Shown: in pieces, positions 6,661 through 14,912 of the stretch
How the letters are laid out: every line of letters starts with the position of its first letter
Numbering within the stretch: the first letter of the stretch is position 1
Assembly: GCF_938030755.1 (NCBI RefSeq)
Contig: NZ_CALHIF010000062.1
Location: forward strand, 1 to 39,351
DNA length: 39,351 nt
Reading direction: 5' to 3'
Source of the DNA: an uncultured Granulicatella sp.
GTDB taxonomy: Bacteria; Bacillota; Bacilli; Lactobacillales; Aerococcaceae
Program-made: the position numbers and the translations under genes
The notes under the pieces: model-generated
The model's input: only the letters and a program-made list of their open reading frames with translations
Told to the model about the DNA's origin: nothing
Databases searched by the model: none

Positions 6661-7848
6661 ATGGCAAAAGAAAAATTTGACCGTTCAAAACCACACGTTA
6701 ACATTGGTACAATCGGCCACGTTGACCACGGTAAAACAACATTAACTGCTGCTATTACAACTGTATTAGCTAAGAAAGGTTTCGCGCAAGCTCAAGATTA
6801 CGGTTCAATCGATAAAGCTCCAGAAGAACGCGAACGTGGTATCACAATCAACACTTCTCACGTTGAGTACGAAACTGACACTCGTCACTACGCTCACGTT
6901 GACTGCCCAGGACACGCGGACTACGTTAAAAACATGATCACTGGTGCTGCTCAAATGGACGGTGCTATCTTAGTAGTATCTGCAGCTGACGGCCCAATGC
7001 CTCAAACACGTGAACACATCTTATTATCACGTCAAGTAGGTGTTCCTTACATCGTTGTATTCTTAAACAAAGTTGACATGGTTGACGATGAAGAATTATT
7101 AGAATTAGTAGAAATGGAAGTTCGTGACTTATTATCAGAATACGATTTCCCAGGCGATGACACTCCAGTTGTTGCAGGTTCTGCTTTACGCGCTTTAGAA
7201 GGCGACGCTTCATACGAAGAAAAAATCTTAGAATTAATGGCTGCTGTTGACGAATACATTCCAACTCCAGAACGTGACGTTGACAAACCATTCATGATGC
7301 CAGTTGAAGACGTGTTCTCAATCACAGGTCGTGGTACAGTTGCTACAGGTCGTGTTGAACGTGGACAAGTTCGTGTTGGTGACGAAGTTGAAATCGTTGG
7401 TATTTCTGAAGAAACTTCTAAAACTACTGTAACTGGTGTTGAAATGTTCCGTAAATTGTTAGACTACGCTGAAGCAGGGGATAACATTGGTACATTATTA
7501 CGTGGTGTTACACGTGACAACATCGAACGTGGACAAGTTCTTGCTAAACCAGGAACAATCACTCCACATACTAAATTCAAAGCTGAAGTTTACGTATTAA
7601 CTAAAGAAGAAGGTGGACGTCACACTCCATTCTTCTCAAACTACCGTCCTCAATTCTACTTCCGTACTACAGACATCACTGGTGTTTGTGTGTTACCAGA
7701 AGGCGTTGAAATGGTAATGCCTGGTGATAACGTAACTATGGAAGTTGAATTAATTCACCCAGTAGCGATTGAAGCTGGTACTAAGTTCTCTATCCGTGAA
7801 GGTGGACGTACTGTAGGTGCCGGTTCAGTAGCTTCTATCGAAAAATAA
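6661..7848 (+). CDS. tuf: elongation factor Tu
   Basis: GTPase that delivers aminoacyl-tRNA to the ribosome. 395 residues, normal length. GHVDHGKT (19-26), the switch region ERGITINTSHVEY, DCPGHADY and NKVD are intact, followed by the two beta-barrel domains ending GSVASIEK. TAGGAGG (6644-6650) sets the start. Codon use is the most biased in the window. Flanked by its own promoter and a strong terminator. It lies between str and S10, as in many Lactobacillales. Confidence 0.99.
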   Translation: MAKEKFDRSKPHVNIGTIGHVDHGKTTLTAAITTVLAKKGFAQAQDYGSIDKAPEERERGITINTSHVEYETDTRHYAHVDCPGHADYVKNMITGAAQMDGAILVVSAADGPMPQTREHILLSRQVGVPYIVVFLNKVDMVDDEELLELVEMEVRDLLSEYDFPGDDTPVVAGSALRALEGDASYEEKILELMAAVDEYIPTPERDVDKPFMMPVEDVFSITGRGTVATGRVERGQVRVGDEVEIVGISEETSKTTVTGVEMFRKLLDYAEAGDNIGTLLRGVTRDNIERGQVLAKPGTITPHTKFKAEVYVLTKEEGGRHTPFFSNYRPQFYFRTTDITGVCVLPEGVEMVMPGDNVTMEVELIHPVAIEAGTKFSIREGGRTVGAGSVASIEK

Positions 7849-7869
7849 TTTTTCTAAATTAAATTTTCA

Positions 7870-7899
7870 AGACTATCCTTTATGGATAGTCTTTTTTTA
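7870..7899 (+). terminator. tuf terminator
   Basis: AGACTATCC (7870-7878), loop TTTAT, GGATAGTCT (7884-7892), then a run of Ts. Confidence 0.92.
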
Positions 7900-8015
7900 T
7901 TAAAATTTTTTAAAAATAAAATGTCAGACAATTGGAAGCGAATTGCAAAATTCACATAAGAAGTTTAAAAACGCTGATTTGACGGTGTTTGTAAAGGTTT
8001 TAAAGCAAAATGAAA

Positions 8016-8031
8016 CACACGGGCGCGTGTG
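8016..8031. repeat. GC-rich inverted repeat upstream of the S10 promoter
   Basis: CACACG (8016-8021), GGCG, CGTGTG (8026-8031). It is strikingly GC-rich within an AT-rich gap and lies about 35 bases upstream of the S10 -35. It could be an operator for an unknown regulator. The stretch 7900-8015 shows nothing else I can support. Confidence 0.45.
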
Positions 8032-8065
8032 CATAAATAAATGTTGTTAAATCAACGGTTTTCGC

Positions 8066-8094
8066 TTGCAATCAAAAAGAGAATCTTGTATACT
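8066..8094 (+). promoter_or_regulatory. S10 operon promoter
   Basis: TTGCAA (8066-8071), 17-base spacer, TATACT (8089-8094). The start would be near 8101, leaving a leader of about 170 bases before rpsJ. Confidence 0.88.
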
Positions 8095-8100
8095 ATTAAA

Positions 8101-8262
8101 AGTGCCGCAGAGGAATGTAAATTCTAAAGCAGCATACCCCCTCTTAAAATAAGAAGGGGAGCTATGAAACGAGAGGTTGCGACACGCCCGGACGCTTTGC
8201 CACGAAAGGGTTAAGTCGGAAATTCGCGTGGAGCTAGTCTTATGACAACATTAGACGAAGGA
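8101..8262 (+). promoter_or_regulatory. structured 5' leader of the S10 operon
   Basis: Possible stems are CCCCTCTTA with TAAGAAGGGG (about 8137-8159, one bulge) and CCACG/CGTGG (8200-8204 with 8227-8231). The octamer CGCCCGGA (8185-8192) also occurs in the rpsL leader. S10 leaders are autoregulated by L4 in E. coli and some Gram-positives. That this one responds to L4 is inference only. Confidence 0.5.
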
Positions 8263-8271
8263 GGAAAGACA

Positions 8272-8580
8272 ATGGCAAAACAAAAAATCCGTATCCGTTT
8301 GAAAGCTTACGAACATCGTGCGCTTGATCAATCAGCGGAAAAAATCGTAGAAACAGCAAAAAGAACTGGTGCTAGCGTAGCTGGTCCAATTCCATTGCCA
8401 ACAGAAAGATCGCTTTACACAGTTATTCGTGCGACTCACAAATATAAAGATTCTCGCGAACAATTTGAAATGCGTACACACAAGCGTTTGATCGACATCG
8501 TTAATCCAACGCCAAAAACTGTTGATGCCTTAATGAAGCTTGATTTACCAAGCGGCGTTGACATCGAAATCAAATTATAA
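8272..8580 (+). CDS. rpsJ: 30S ribosomal protein S10
   Basis: Small-subunit head protein; as NusE it also joins transcription antitermination complexes. 102 residues from ATG 8272 (MAKQKIRIRL), the family N-terminus. An in-frame ATG at 8242 would add ten unrelated residues and lies upstream of the GAAGGAGG at about 8258-8265, so I reject it. The loop region where tetracycline-associated changes occur reads PTERSLYTVIRATHKYKDSR, apparently wild type. First gene of the S10 operon. Confidence 0.98.
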   Translation: MAKQKIRIRLKAYEHRALDQSAEKIVETAKRTGASVAGPIPLPTERSLYTVIRATHKYKDSREQFEMRTHKRLIDIVNPTPKTVDALMKLDLPSGVDIEIKL

Positions 8581-8605
8581 TAAATAGAAAAATGGAGGTG
8601 TAACC

Positions 8606-9238
8606 ATGACCAAAGGAATCTTAGGCAAAAAAGTAGGGATGACTCAATACTTTACAGAAGCAGGTGAACTTATTCCTGTAACAGTAGTTGAAGTAACTCC
8701 AAACGTTGTTCTTCAATTAAAAACAATCGAAAACGACGGTTACGAAGCTGTTCAATTAGGTTTCGACGACTTACGTGAAGTTTTATCAAATCGCCCTGCT
8801 AAAGGTCATGTAGCAAAAGCAAATGCTACTCCTAAGCGCTTCATTCGTGAATTCAACAATGTCGAGCTTAGCGAGTACGAAGTAGGACAAGAAATTACAG
8901 TTGATGTATTCAAAGCAGGAGACATCGTTGACGTAACAGGTACATCTAAAGGGAAAGGTTTCCAAGGTGCTATCAAACGTCATGGACAATCTCGCGGACC
9001 AATGGCACACGGTTCTCGTTACCACCGTCGTCCCGGTTCAATGGGTGGAGCATCATTCCCATCACGTGTTTTCAAAGGTAAAGCATTACCTGGACAAATG
9101 GGTGGCGACCGTATCACTATTCAAAACTTAGAAGTAGTGAAAGTTGATGCAGAACGCAATGTAATCTTAATCAAAGGTAATGTACCTGGATCTAAGAAAT
9201 CATTAGTAGAAATTAAAACAGCAATTAAATCTAAATAA
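8606..9238 (+). CDS. rplC: 50S ribosomal protein L3
   Basis: Early-assembly 23S rRNA binder reaching the peptidyl transferase centre. 210 residues, full length, starting MTKGILGKKVGMTQ. The central extension GQSRGPMAHGSRYHRRPGS, which approaches the catalytic site and where linezolid- or pleuromutilin-related changes arise, looks intact. TGGAGGTG precedes the ATG. Second gene of the S10 operon, 25 bases after rpsJ. Confidence 0.98.
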   Translation: MTKGILGKKVGMTQYFTEAGELIPVTVVEVTPNVVLQLKTIENDGYEAVQLGFDDLREVLSNRPAKGHVAKANATPKRFIREFNNVELSEYEVGQEITVDVFKAGDIVDVTGTSKGKGFQGAIKRHGQSRGPMAHGSRYHRRPGSMGGASFPSRVFKGKALPGQMGGDRITIQNLEVVKVDAERNVILIKGNVPGSKKSLVEIKTAIKSK

Positions 9239-9263
9239 TAAATAGGGAAGGAGGAACGAGAGA

Positions 9264-9887
9264 ATGACAAAAGTTACATTATTTAAACAAGATGGAACAA
9301 CAAACGGAGAAATCGAATTAAACTCAGATATCTTCGGAATTGAACCAAATGAAAATGTAGTATTCGACGCAGTAATCATGCAACGCGCTTCATTACGTCA
9401 AGGAACACACGCTGTTAAAAACCGTAGTGCAGTAAGCGGAGGCGGCCGTAAACCATGGCGCCAAAAAGGAACTGGTCGTGCTCGTCAAGGATCAATCCGT
9501 TCACCACAATGGCGTGGCGGAGGTATTGTATTCGGACCAACACCTCGTTCATATAGTTACAAATTACCTAAAAAAGTACGTCGCTTAGCGATTAAATCAG
9601 TATTATCACAAAAAGTATTGGATAACAAGCTTGTTGTAGTGGAAGCATTACAATTTGACGCACCAAAAACAAAAGAGTTTGCACAAGTATTGTCTAACTT
9701 AAACGTAGATACAAAAGTGTTAGTAGTTGTAGAATCTTCAAATGATTTCGCATTATTATCAGCTCGTAACATTCCAAACGTAACAATCGTTGACGAAACA
9801 GATGTTACTGTATTAGACGTTGTAAACAACGACAAACTATTATTCACAAAAGCAGCTCTTTCTAAAGTAGAGGAGGGACTTCAATAA
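9264..9887 (+). CDS. rplD: 50S ribosomal protein L4
   Basis: Binds 23S rRNA domain I and lines the exit tunnel. 207 residues. The tunnel loop GGGRKPWRQKGTGRARQG, site of macrolide-resistance changes, is intact. L4 is the known autoregulator of S10 operons in E. coli and a candidate ligand for the leader at 8101-8262. Its stop overlaps the rplW start as TAATG, implying translational coupling. Confidence 0.98.
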   Translation: MTKVTLFKQDGTTNGEIELNSDIFGIEPNENVVFDAVIMQRASLRQGTHAVKNRSAVSGGGRKPWRQKGTGRARQGSIRSPQWRGGGIVFGPTPRSYSYKLPKKVRRLAIKSVLSQKVLDNKLVVVEALQFDAPKTKEFAQVLSNLNVDTKVLVVVESSNDFALLSARNIPNVTIVDETDVTVLDVVNNDKLLFTKAALSKVEEGLQ

Positions 9888-10177
9888 TGGATGCACGTGA
9901 CGTAATCAAACGCCCTATCATTACTGAAGCTTCAATGCTTGCTACTGACGAAAAGAAATACACTTTTGAAGTTGATGTACGTGCTAACAAAATCCAAGTA
10001 CGTCAAGCCGTAGAAGAAATTTTTGGTGTTAAAGTTGAAAAAGTTAACATCTTAAATGTACGTGCTAAATTCAAACGTGTTGGCCGCTACGGTGGTTACA
10101 CTAACAAACGTCGTAAAGCAATTGTGAAGCTTACAAAAGATTCAAAAGATATTCAATTATTCGCTGAAGAAGCTTAA
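9887..10177 (+). CDS. rplW: 50S ribosomal protein L23
   Basis: Sits at the peptide exit site and provides the docking point for trigger factor and SRP. 96 residues beginning MDARDVIKRPIITEAS. Contains the conserved RVGRYGGYTNKRRKAIVKL. The ATG overlaps the rplD stop by one base; the ribosome binding site GAGGAGGG lies inside rplD. A small perfect hairpin (10164-10184) encloses its stop codon. Confidence 0.97.
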   Translation: MDARDVIKRPIITEASMLATDEKKYTFEVDVRANKIQVRQAVEEIFGVKVEKVNILNVRAKFKRVGRYGGYTNKRRKAIVKLTKDSKDIQLFAEEA

Positions 10178-10220
10178 TCTTCAGAATGAAAAACTACTAT
10201 AATAATAGGAGGAAATAGAC

Positions 10221-11051
10221 GTGGCGATTAAAAAATATAATCCAACCTCAAACGGCCGTCGTAATATGACAGGTTATGACTTCAGCGAAATCACAAAGTC
10301 AACACCAGAAAAAACTTTGTTGGAATCATCAAAAAACAACGCTGGTCGTAACAGCCAAGGTAAAATCACTGTACGTCACCAAGGTGGCGGACACAAACGT
10401 GCTTACCGTGTGATCGACTTCAAACGTAACAAAGATAACGTTGAAGGTGTCGTTCACTCAATCGAGTACGATCCAAACCGTACAGCAAACATTGCATTAA
10501 TTCACTATGTAGATGGAGTTAAAGCATATATCATTGCTCCAAAAGGTTTACAAGTAGGACAACGTATCGAATCAGGAGAAAATGCTGATATTAAAGTAGG
10601 TAATGCATTACCATTAGCAAACATCCCAGTCGGTACTGTAATCCACAACATTGAAACAAAACCAGGTAAAGGCGGACAATTAGTTCGTTCAGCTGGTACA
10701 AGTGCACAAGTACTTGGTCAAGAAGGTAAATACACTTTAGTTCGTTTGAACTCAGGTGAAGTTCGTATGATTCTTTCAACTTGCCGCGCTACAGTTGGTA
10801 CAGTTGGTAATGAACAACACGAATTAATTAACTTCGGTAAAGCAGGACGTTCTCGTTGGAAACGTAAACGCCCAACAGTTCGTGGTTCTGTAATGAACCC
10901 TAACGATCACCCACACGGTGGTGGTGAAGGTCGTGCTCCTATCGGACGTCCAACACCTGTATCTCCATGGGGTAAACCAGCTCTTGGATACAAAACTCGT
11001 AGCAAGAAAGCTCGTTCTAACAAGCTTATTGTTCGTGGTCGTAAAAAATAA
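10221..11051 (+). CDS. rplB: 50S ribosomal protein L2
   Basis: Essential for peptidyl transfer and subunit association. 276 residues starting at GTG 10221 (MAIKKYNPTSNGRRNMT) with TAGGAGG 7-8 bases upstream. The catalytic-region motif MNPNDHPHGGGEGRAPIGR, with the conserved histidine near the active site, is intact. Preceded by a 43-base gap containing a TATAAT-like element (10198-10203) without a good -35. Confidence 0.98.
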   Translation: MAIKKYNPTSNGRRNMTGYDFSEITKSTPEKTLLESSKNNAGRNSQGKITVRHQGGGHKRAYRVIDFKRNKDNVEGVVHSIEYDPNRTANIALIHYVDGVKAYIIAPKGLQVGQRIESGENADIKVGNALPLANIPVGTVIHNIETKPGKGGQLVRSAGTSAQVLGQEGKYTLVRLNSGEVRMILSTCRATVGTVGNEQHELINFGKAGRSRWKRKRPTVRGSVMNPNDHPHGGGEGRAPIGRPTPVSPWGKPALGYKTRSKKARSNKLIVRGRKK

Positions 11052-11108
11052 TTAATAACTAGATAACAAATCTGATTCTATTAAATTCTTGGAAGGAGGA
11101 TTTCCGTA

Positions 11109-11390
11109 ATGGGTCGTAGTTTGAAAAAAGGACCTTTCGTCGATGAACATTTGATGAAAAAGGTTGAAGCTGCTCAAGGTAGCGACAAAAAAGTTGTGAT
11201 CAAAACTTGGTCTCGCCGTTCAACAATTTTCCCAAACTTTGTTGGACAAACAATTGCTGTATATGACGGCAGAAAACATGTTCCAGTTTATATTCAAGAA
11301 GACATGGTAGGACATAAATTAGGTGAATTTGCACCTACAAGAACATACCGTGGTCACGTGAATGACGATAAGAAATCTAAACGCAAATAA
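11109..11390 (+). CDS. rpsS: 30S ribosomal protein S19
   Basis: Head protein that forms a pair with S13 near the A site. 93 residues: MGRSLKKGPFVDEHLMKKV, then the family core KTWSRRSTIFPNFVG and TYRGHVNDDKKSKRK. GGAAGGAGG precedes ATG 11109. Co-transcribed between rplB and rplV. Confidence 0.97.
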   Translation: MGRSLKKGPFVDEHLMKKVEAAQGSDKKVVIKTWSRRSTIFPNFVGQTIAVYDGRKHVPVYIQEDMVGHKLGEFAPTRTYRGHVNDDKKSKRK

Positions 11391-11409
11391 CGAGGGGAGG
11401 ACTTGAAAA

Positions 11410-11766
11410 ATGTCAGAACAAATCACATCTGCTAAAGCAGTTGCTAAAACAGTTCGTATTGCACCTCGTAAAGCTCGCCTTGTTGTCGATCTAATTAGAG
11501 GTAAAAAAATCGGTGACGCAATTTCAATCTTGAAATTCACACCACGTTCTGCATCACCAATCGTAGAAAAAGTTTTAATGTCTGCAATTGCTAACGCTGA
11601 ACACAATTTCGACTTAGATGTTGAAAACTTATATGTAAGTGAAGCTTACGTGAACGAAGGACCAACAATGAAACGTTTCCGTCCACGTGCTAAAGGTTCA
11701 GCTTCACAAATCTTAAAACGCACAAGCCACATCACTGTAGTGGTATCAGAGAAGAAGGAGGGATAA
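11410..11766 (+). CDS. rplV: 50S ribosomal protein L22
   Basis: Contacts all 23S domains; its beta-hairpin lines the exit tunnel. 118 residues. The hairpin tip around EGPTMKRFRPRAKGSA matches the wild-type form, where insertions or deletions would give macrolide resistance. GAGGGGAGG lies upstream of ATG 11410. Only three bases separate it from rpsC. Confidence 0.97.
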   Translation: MSEQITSAKAVAKTVRIAPRKARLVVDLIRGKKIGDAISILKFTPRSASPIVEKVLMSAIANAEHNFDLDVENLYVSEAYVNEGPTMKRFRPRAKGSASQILKRTSHITVVVSEKKEG

Positions 11767-11769
11767 TCA

Positions 11770-12432
11770 GTGGGTCAAAAAATTCATCCATTAGGAATGC
11801 GTGTCGGAATCATCCGTGACTGGGATTCAAAATGGTACGCAGAAAAAGATTTCGCAGAATTCTTGCATGAAGATTTAAAAATCCGTGATTATATCCGTAA
11901 ACAATTAAACGAAGCTAGCGTTTCAACTATTGAAATTGAACGTGCTGCTAATCGTGTTAATGTTTCAATCCACACAGCTAAACCAGGTATGGTAATTGGT
12001 AAAGGTGGATCTGAAGTAGATAAATTACGTACAAACTTAAACAATTTAACAGGTAAACGAGTTCACATTAACATTGTTGAAATCAAAAAACCTGATTTAG
12101 ATGCTAAATTAGTTGCTGAAGGAATCGCTCGCGACTTAGAACGTCGTATCGCTTTCCGTCGTGCACAAAAACAAGCAATCCAACGTACAATGCGCGCTGG
12201 TGCTAAAGGAATCAAAACTATGGTTTCAGGTCGTTTAAACGGTGCCGATATCGCTCGTTCTGAAAGCTATTCAGAAGGAACAGTTCCATTGCATACATTA
12301 CGTGCGGACATTGACTACGCATGGGAAGAAGCAGATACAACATACGGTAAATTAGGTGTTAAAACTTGGATCTACCGCGATGAAGTATTACCAACAAGAA
12401 AGAACAAAAACTCTGAGAAAGGAGGGAAATAA
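11770..12432 (+). CDS. rpsC: 30S ribosomal protein S3
   Basis: Head protein at the mRNA entry channel with helicase-like activity. 220 residues from GTG 11770 (MGQKIHPLGMRVGIIRDWDS). A KH domain is seen, with the GxxG loop in GMVIGKGGSEVDKLR. GAAGGAGG is positioned in the end of rplV. Followed by rplP after two bases. Confidence 0.97.
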   Translation: MGQKIHPLGMRVGIIRDWDSKWYAEKDFAEFLHEDLKIRDYIRKQLNEASVSTIEIERAANRVNVSIHTAKPGMVIGKGGSEVDKLRTNLNNLTGKRVHINIVEIKKPDLDAKLVAEGIARDLERRIAFRRAQKQAIQRTMRAGAKGIKTMVSGRLNGADIARSESYSEGTVPLHTLRADIDYAWEEADTTYGKLGVKTWIYRDEVLPTRKNKNSEKGGK

Positions 12433-12434
12433 AC

Positions 12435-12869
12435 ATGTTAGTACCTAAACGTGTAAAACACCGTCGTGAGTTCCGTGGAAAAATGCGCGGGGAAGCTAAA
12501 GGTGGTAAAGAAGTAGTATTCGGTACATACGGTTTACAAGCAACAGAATCTCACTGGATTACAAACCGTCAAATCGAAGCAGCACGTATCGCTATGACAC
12601 GTTACATGAAACGTGGTGGGAAAGTATGGATTAAAATTTTCCCTCACAAATCATACACAGCTAAAGCTATCGGGGTTCGTATGGGTTCTGGTAAAGGGGC
12701 ACCTGAAGGATGGGTTGCACCAGTTAAACGCGGTAAAGTGATGTTCGAAATCGCTGGCGTATCAGAAGAAGTCGCACGCGAAGCTTTACGTTTGGCATCA
12801 CACAAATTGCCAGTTAAAACAAAATTTGTGAAACGCGAAGAAAATGGTGGTGAATCGAATGAAGGTTAA
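12435..12869 (+). CDS. rplP: 50S ribosomal protein L16
   Basis: Positions the A-site tRNA elbow. 144 residues: MLVPKRVKHRREFRGKMRG, with the conserved RGKVMFEIAGVSEEVAREAL. GGAGGG lies within the rpsC stop region. Its 3' end overlaps rpmC by 11 bases. Confidence 0.97.
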   Translation: MLVPKRVKHRREFRGKMRGEAKGGKEVVFGTYGLQATESHWITNRQIEAARIAMTRYMKRGGKVWIKIFPHKSYTAKAIGVRMGSGKGAPEGWVAPVKRGKVMFEIAGVSEEVAREALRLASHKLPVKTKFVKREENGGESNEG

Positions 12870-13065
12870 TGAACTTAAGAAAGAACTTAAAGGGTTATCC
12901 ACTGCTGAACTTGTTGAAAAAGAAAATGAATTAAAACAAGAACTATTCAACTTACGATTCCAACTTGCTACTGGGCAATTAGAAGGTACAGCACGCATTC
13001 GTGAAGTACGTAAACAAATTGCGCGTATCAAGACTGCATTGCGTCAAGAAGAATTGCAAAAATAA
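12859..13065 (+). CDS. rpmC: 50S ribosomal protein L29
   Basis: Two-helix protein at the exit tunnel. I place the start at ATG 12859 (MKVNELKKEL), the family N-terminus, 6-7 bases after GGTGGTG at 12846-12852. An upstream in-frame ATG at 12844 would add MVVNR and has no ribosome binding site of its own. 68 residues. The 11-base overlap with rplP implies coupled translation. Confidence 0.93.
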   Translation: MKVNELKKELKGLSTAELVEKENELKQELFNLRFQLATGQLEGTARIREVRKQIARIKTALRQEELQK

Positions 13066-13089
13066 TCATCAGCAAAGGAGGCAATGAAC

Positions 13090-13356
13090 ATGACTGTAGA
13101 ACGTAACCAACGTAAAGTATATCAAGGACGCGTTGTTTCAGATAAGATGGACAAAACGTTAGTAGTTGCAATCGAAACTTACAAACGTCACTCAACTTAC
13201 GGTAAACGTGTTAAATATACGAAAAAATTTGTAGCTCATGATGAAAATAACTCAGCAAAAGTTGGGGACATTGTTAAGATTATGGAAACTCGTCCATTGT
13301 CAAAAACAAAACGTTTCCGCTTAGTTGAAATTGTTGAAGAAGCAGTAATTATTTAA
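13090..13356 (+). CDS. rpsQ: 30S ribosomal protein S17
   Basis: Primary binder of the 16S 5' domain, OB fold. Start set at ATG 13090 (MTVERNQRKVYQG) because AAAGGAGG (13074-13081) is 8 bases away; ATG 13084 would be only two bases from it. 88 residues with the conserved GRVVSDKMDKTLVV and TRPLSKTKRFRLVEI. Confidence 0.95.
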   Translation: MTVERNQRKVYQGRVVSDKMDKTLVVAIETYKRHSTYGKRVKYTKKFVAHDENNSAKVGDIVKIMETRPLSKTKRFRLVEIVEEAVII

Positions 13357-13393
13357 TTTCAATTGTGTATACATTTGAAAGGAGGAACCAATA

Positions 13394-13762
13394 GTGATTC
13401 AAACAGAAACTCGACTAAAAGTGGCTGACAACTCAGGCGCTCGTGAAGTGTTAACAATTAGAGTTCTAGGCGGATCTGGCCGCAAAACAGCTAATATCGG
13501 TGACGTAATCGTTGCATCCGTTAAACAAGCAACACCAGGTGGAGTTGTTAAAAAAGGGGATGTCGTTAAAGCTGTAATCGTTCGTACTAAATCAGGTGCA
13601 CGTCGTAAAGACGGTTCATACATTAAGTTCGACGAAAATGCATGTGTAATCATTCGTGATGACAAGAGCCCTCGTGGAACACGTATCTTTGGACCAGTTG
13701 CACGTGAATTACGTGATAACAACTACATGAAGATCGTTTCATTAGCTCCAGAAGTATTATAA
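13394..13762 (+). CDS. rplN: 50S ribosomal protein L14
   Basis: Intersubunit bridge protein and partner of L19. 122 residues from GTG 13394 (MIQTETRLKVADNSGA) after AAAGGAGG. It is one of the most conserved ribosomal proteins, and the full length is present up to IVSLAPEVL. Confidence 0.98.
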   Translation: MIQTETRLKVADNSGAREVLTIRVLGGSGRKTANIGDVIVASVKQATPGGVVKKGDVVKAVIVRTKSGARRKDGSYIKFDENACVIIRDDKSPRGTRIFGPVARELRDNNYMKIVSLAPEVL

Positions 13763-13792
13763 TTCTCATCAAAATCGAAGGAGGTGTAACAC

Positions 13793-14095
13793 ATGCACGT
13801 TAAAACTGGTGATATCGTAAAAGTAATCTCAGGTAAAGACAAAGGTAAAGAAGGAAAAATCTTAAAAAGTTTTCCTAAGAAAGACCGTGTAATCGTTGAA
13901 GGTGTTAACATTGTTAAGAAACATCAAAAACCATCTCAAGCGAACCAAACAGGGGGAATCGTTGAAGTGGAAGCTCCAATTCATGTTTCAAACGTAATGT
14001 TCGTAGACCCAACTACAGGTAAAGCAACTCGTACAGGCTTTAAAGTAGAAAACGGTGAAAAGGTACGTGTACCTAAAGGTCGTAATAAAGCATAA
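13793..14095 (+). CDS. rplX: 50S ribosomal protein L24
   Basis: Assembly initiator near the tunnel exit. 100 residues with a KOW motif at MHVKTGDIVKVISGKDKGKE. GAAGGAGGTG precedes ATG 13793. Between rplN and rplE in standard order. Confidence 0.97.
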   Translation: MHVKTGDIVKVISGKDKGKEGKILKSFPKKDRVIVEGVNIVKKHQKPSQANQTGGIVEVEAPIHVSNVMFVDPTTGKATRTGFKVENGEKVRVPKGRNKA

Positions 14096-14127
14096 TTCAT
14101 TAATTTGAGGAAGGAGGACCATCCTGC

Positions 14128-14667
14128 ATGAATCGCTTAAATGCAAAATACAAAAACGAAGTAGTACCTTCATTAATTGAAAAATTTAACTATAAATCAG
14201 TTATGGAAGTACCTAAAGTAGAAAAAATCGTTATTAATATGGGTGTTGGTGATGCAACATCAAACGCTAAAAACTTAGAAAAAGCAGTTGAAGAGTTAAC
14301 ATTAATCTCTGGTCAAAAACCAGTTGTGACAACTGCGAAGAAATCAATCGCTGGTTTCCGTTTACGTGAAGGTATGCCAATCGGAACTAAAGTTACTCTA
14401 CGTGGTGAACGTATGTATGACTTCTTAGATAAGTTAGTAACAGTTTCATTACCTCGTGTACGTGACTTCCGTGGGATTTCTAAAAAATCTTTTGATGGAC
14501 GCGGTAACTACACATTAGGTGTTAAAGAACAATTAATCTTCCCAGAAATTGACTACGATCGCGTAGACAAAGTTCGTGGTATGGATATTGTTATCGTAAC
14601 AACAGCTAATACAGACGAAGAAGCAAAAGAATTATTAACTCAACTTGGAATGCCTTTCCAAAAATAA
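14128..14667 (+). CDS. rplE: 50S ribosomal protein L5
   Basis: 5S rRNA-binding protein that also contacts the P-site tRNA and S13. 179 residues: MNRLNAKYKNEVVPSL, then VPKVEKIVINMGVGDA and LPRVRDFRGISKKSFDGRGN. GAAGGAGG lies 10-11 bases upstream. Confidence 0.98.
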   Translation: MNRLNAKYKNEVVPSLIEKFNYKSVMEVPKVEKIVINMGVGDATSNAKNLEKAVEELTLISGQKPVVTTAKKSIAGFRLREGMPIGTKVTLRGERMYDFLDKLVTVSLPRVRDFRGISKKSFDGRGNYTLGVKEQLIFPEIDYDRVDKVRGMDIVIVTTANTDEEAKELLTQLGMPFQK

Positions 14668-14694
14668 AAATTAAACTCACAGGAGGCGAGTAGT

Positions 14695-14880
14695 TTGGCT
14701 AAAAAATCAATGATCGCAAAGAACAAACGTCCAAAAAAATATTCAACTCAAGAATATACTCGTTGTGAACGTTGTGGTCGACCACATTCAGTTTATCGTA
14801 AATTCAAACTTTGCCGTATTTGTTTACGTGAGCTTGCCTATAAAGGGCAAATCCCAGGAATGAAGAAAGCAAGTTGGTAA
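14695..14880 (+). CDS. rpsZ: 30S ribosomal protein S14, zinc-binding (type Z)
   Basis: Short 61-residue S14. The zinc ribbon is present as CERCGRPH and CRICLREL (two CxxC pairs). The start is TTG 14695 (MAKKSMIAKNKRPKKYST) with CAGGAGG about 7 bases upstream; TTG is rare among these highly expressed genes. A zinc-free paralogue (rpsN) often exists elsewhere in such genomes but is not in this window. Confidence 0.96.
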   Translation: MAKKSMIAKNKRPKKYSTQEYTRCERCGRPHSVYRKFKLCRICLRELAYKGQIPGMKKASW

Positions 14881-14912
14881 TCATTACTACTTGATAAAGG
14901 AGGTACTCATTA

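Noticed and set aside
6965..7325. Two minus-strand ORFs inside tuf
   Set aside because: They are by-products of the strongly biased codon use of EF-Tu.
7932..7947. Second possible cre box, TTGGAAGCGAATTGCA, upstream of the S10 promoter
   Set aside because: It has two mismatches at the conserved 3' CA and lies more than 100 bases from the promoter; carbon control of S10 is not expected.
13357..13380. TTTCAA/TTGAAA inverted repeat before rplN as an operator
   Set aside because: Six bases with a 12-base AT-rich loop are expected by chance, and the site overlaps the approach to the rplN ribosome binding site.
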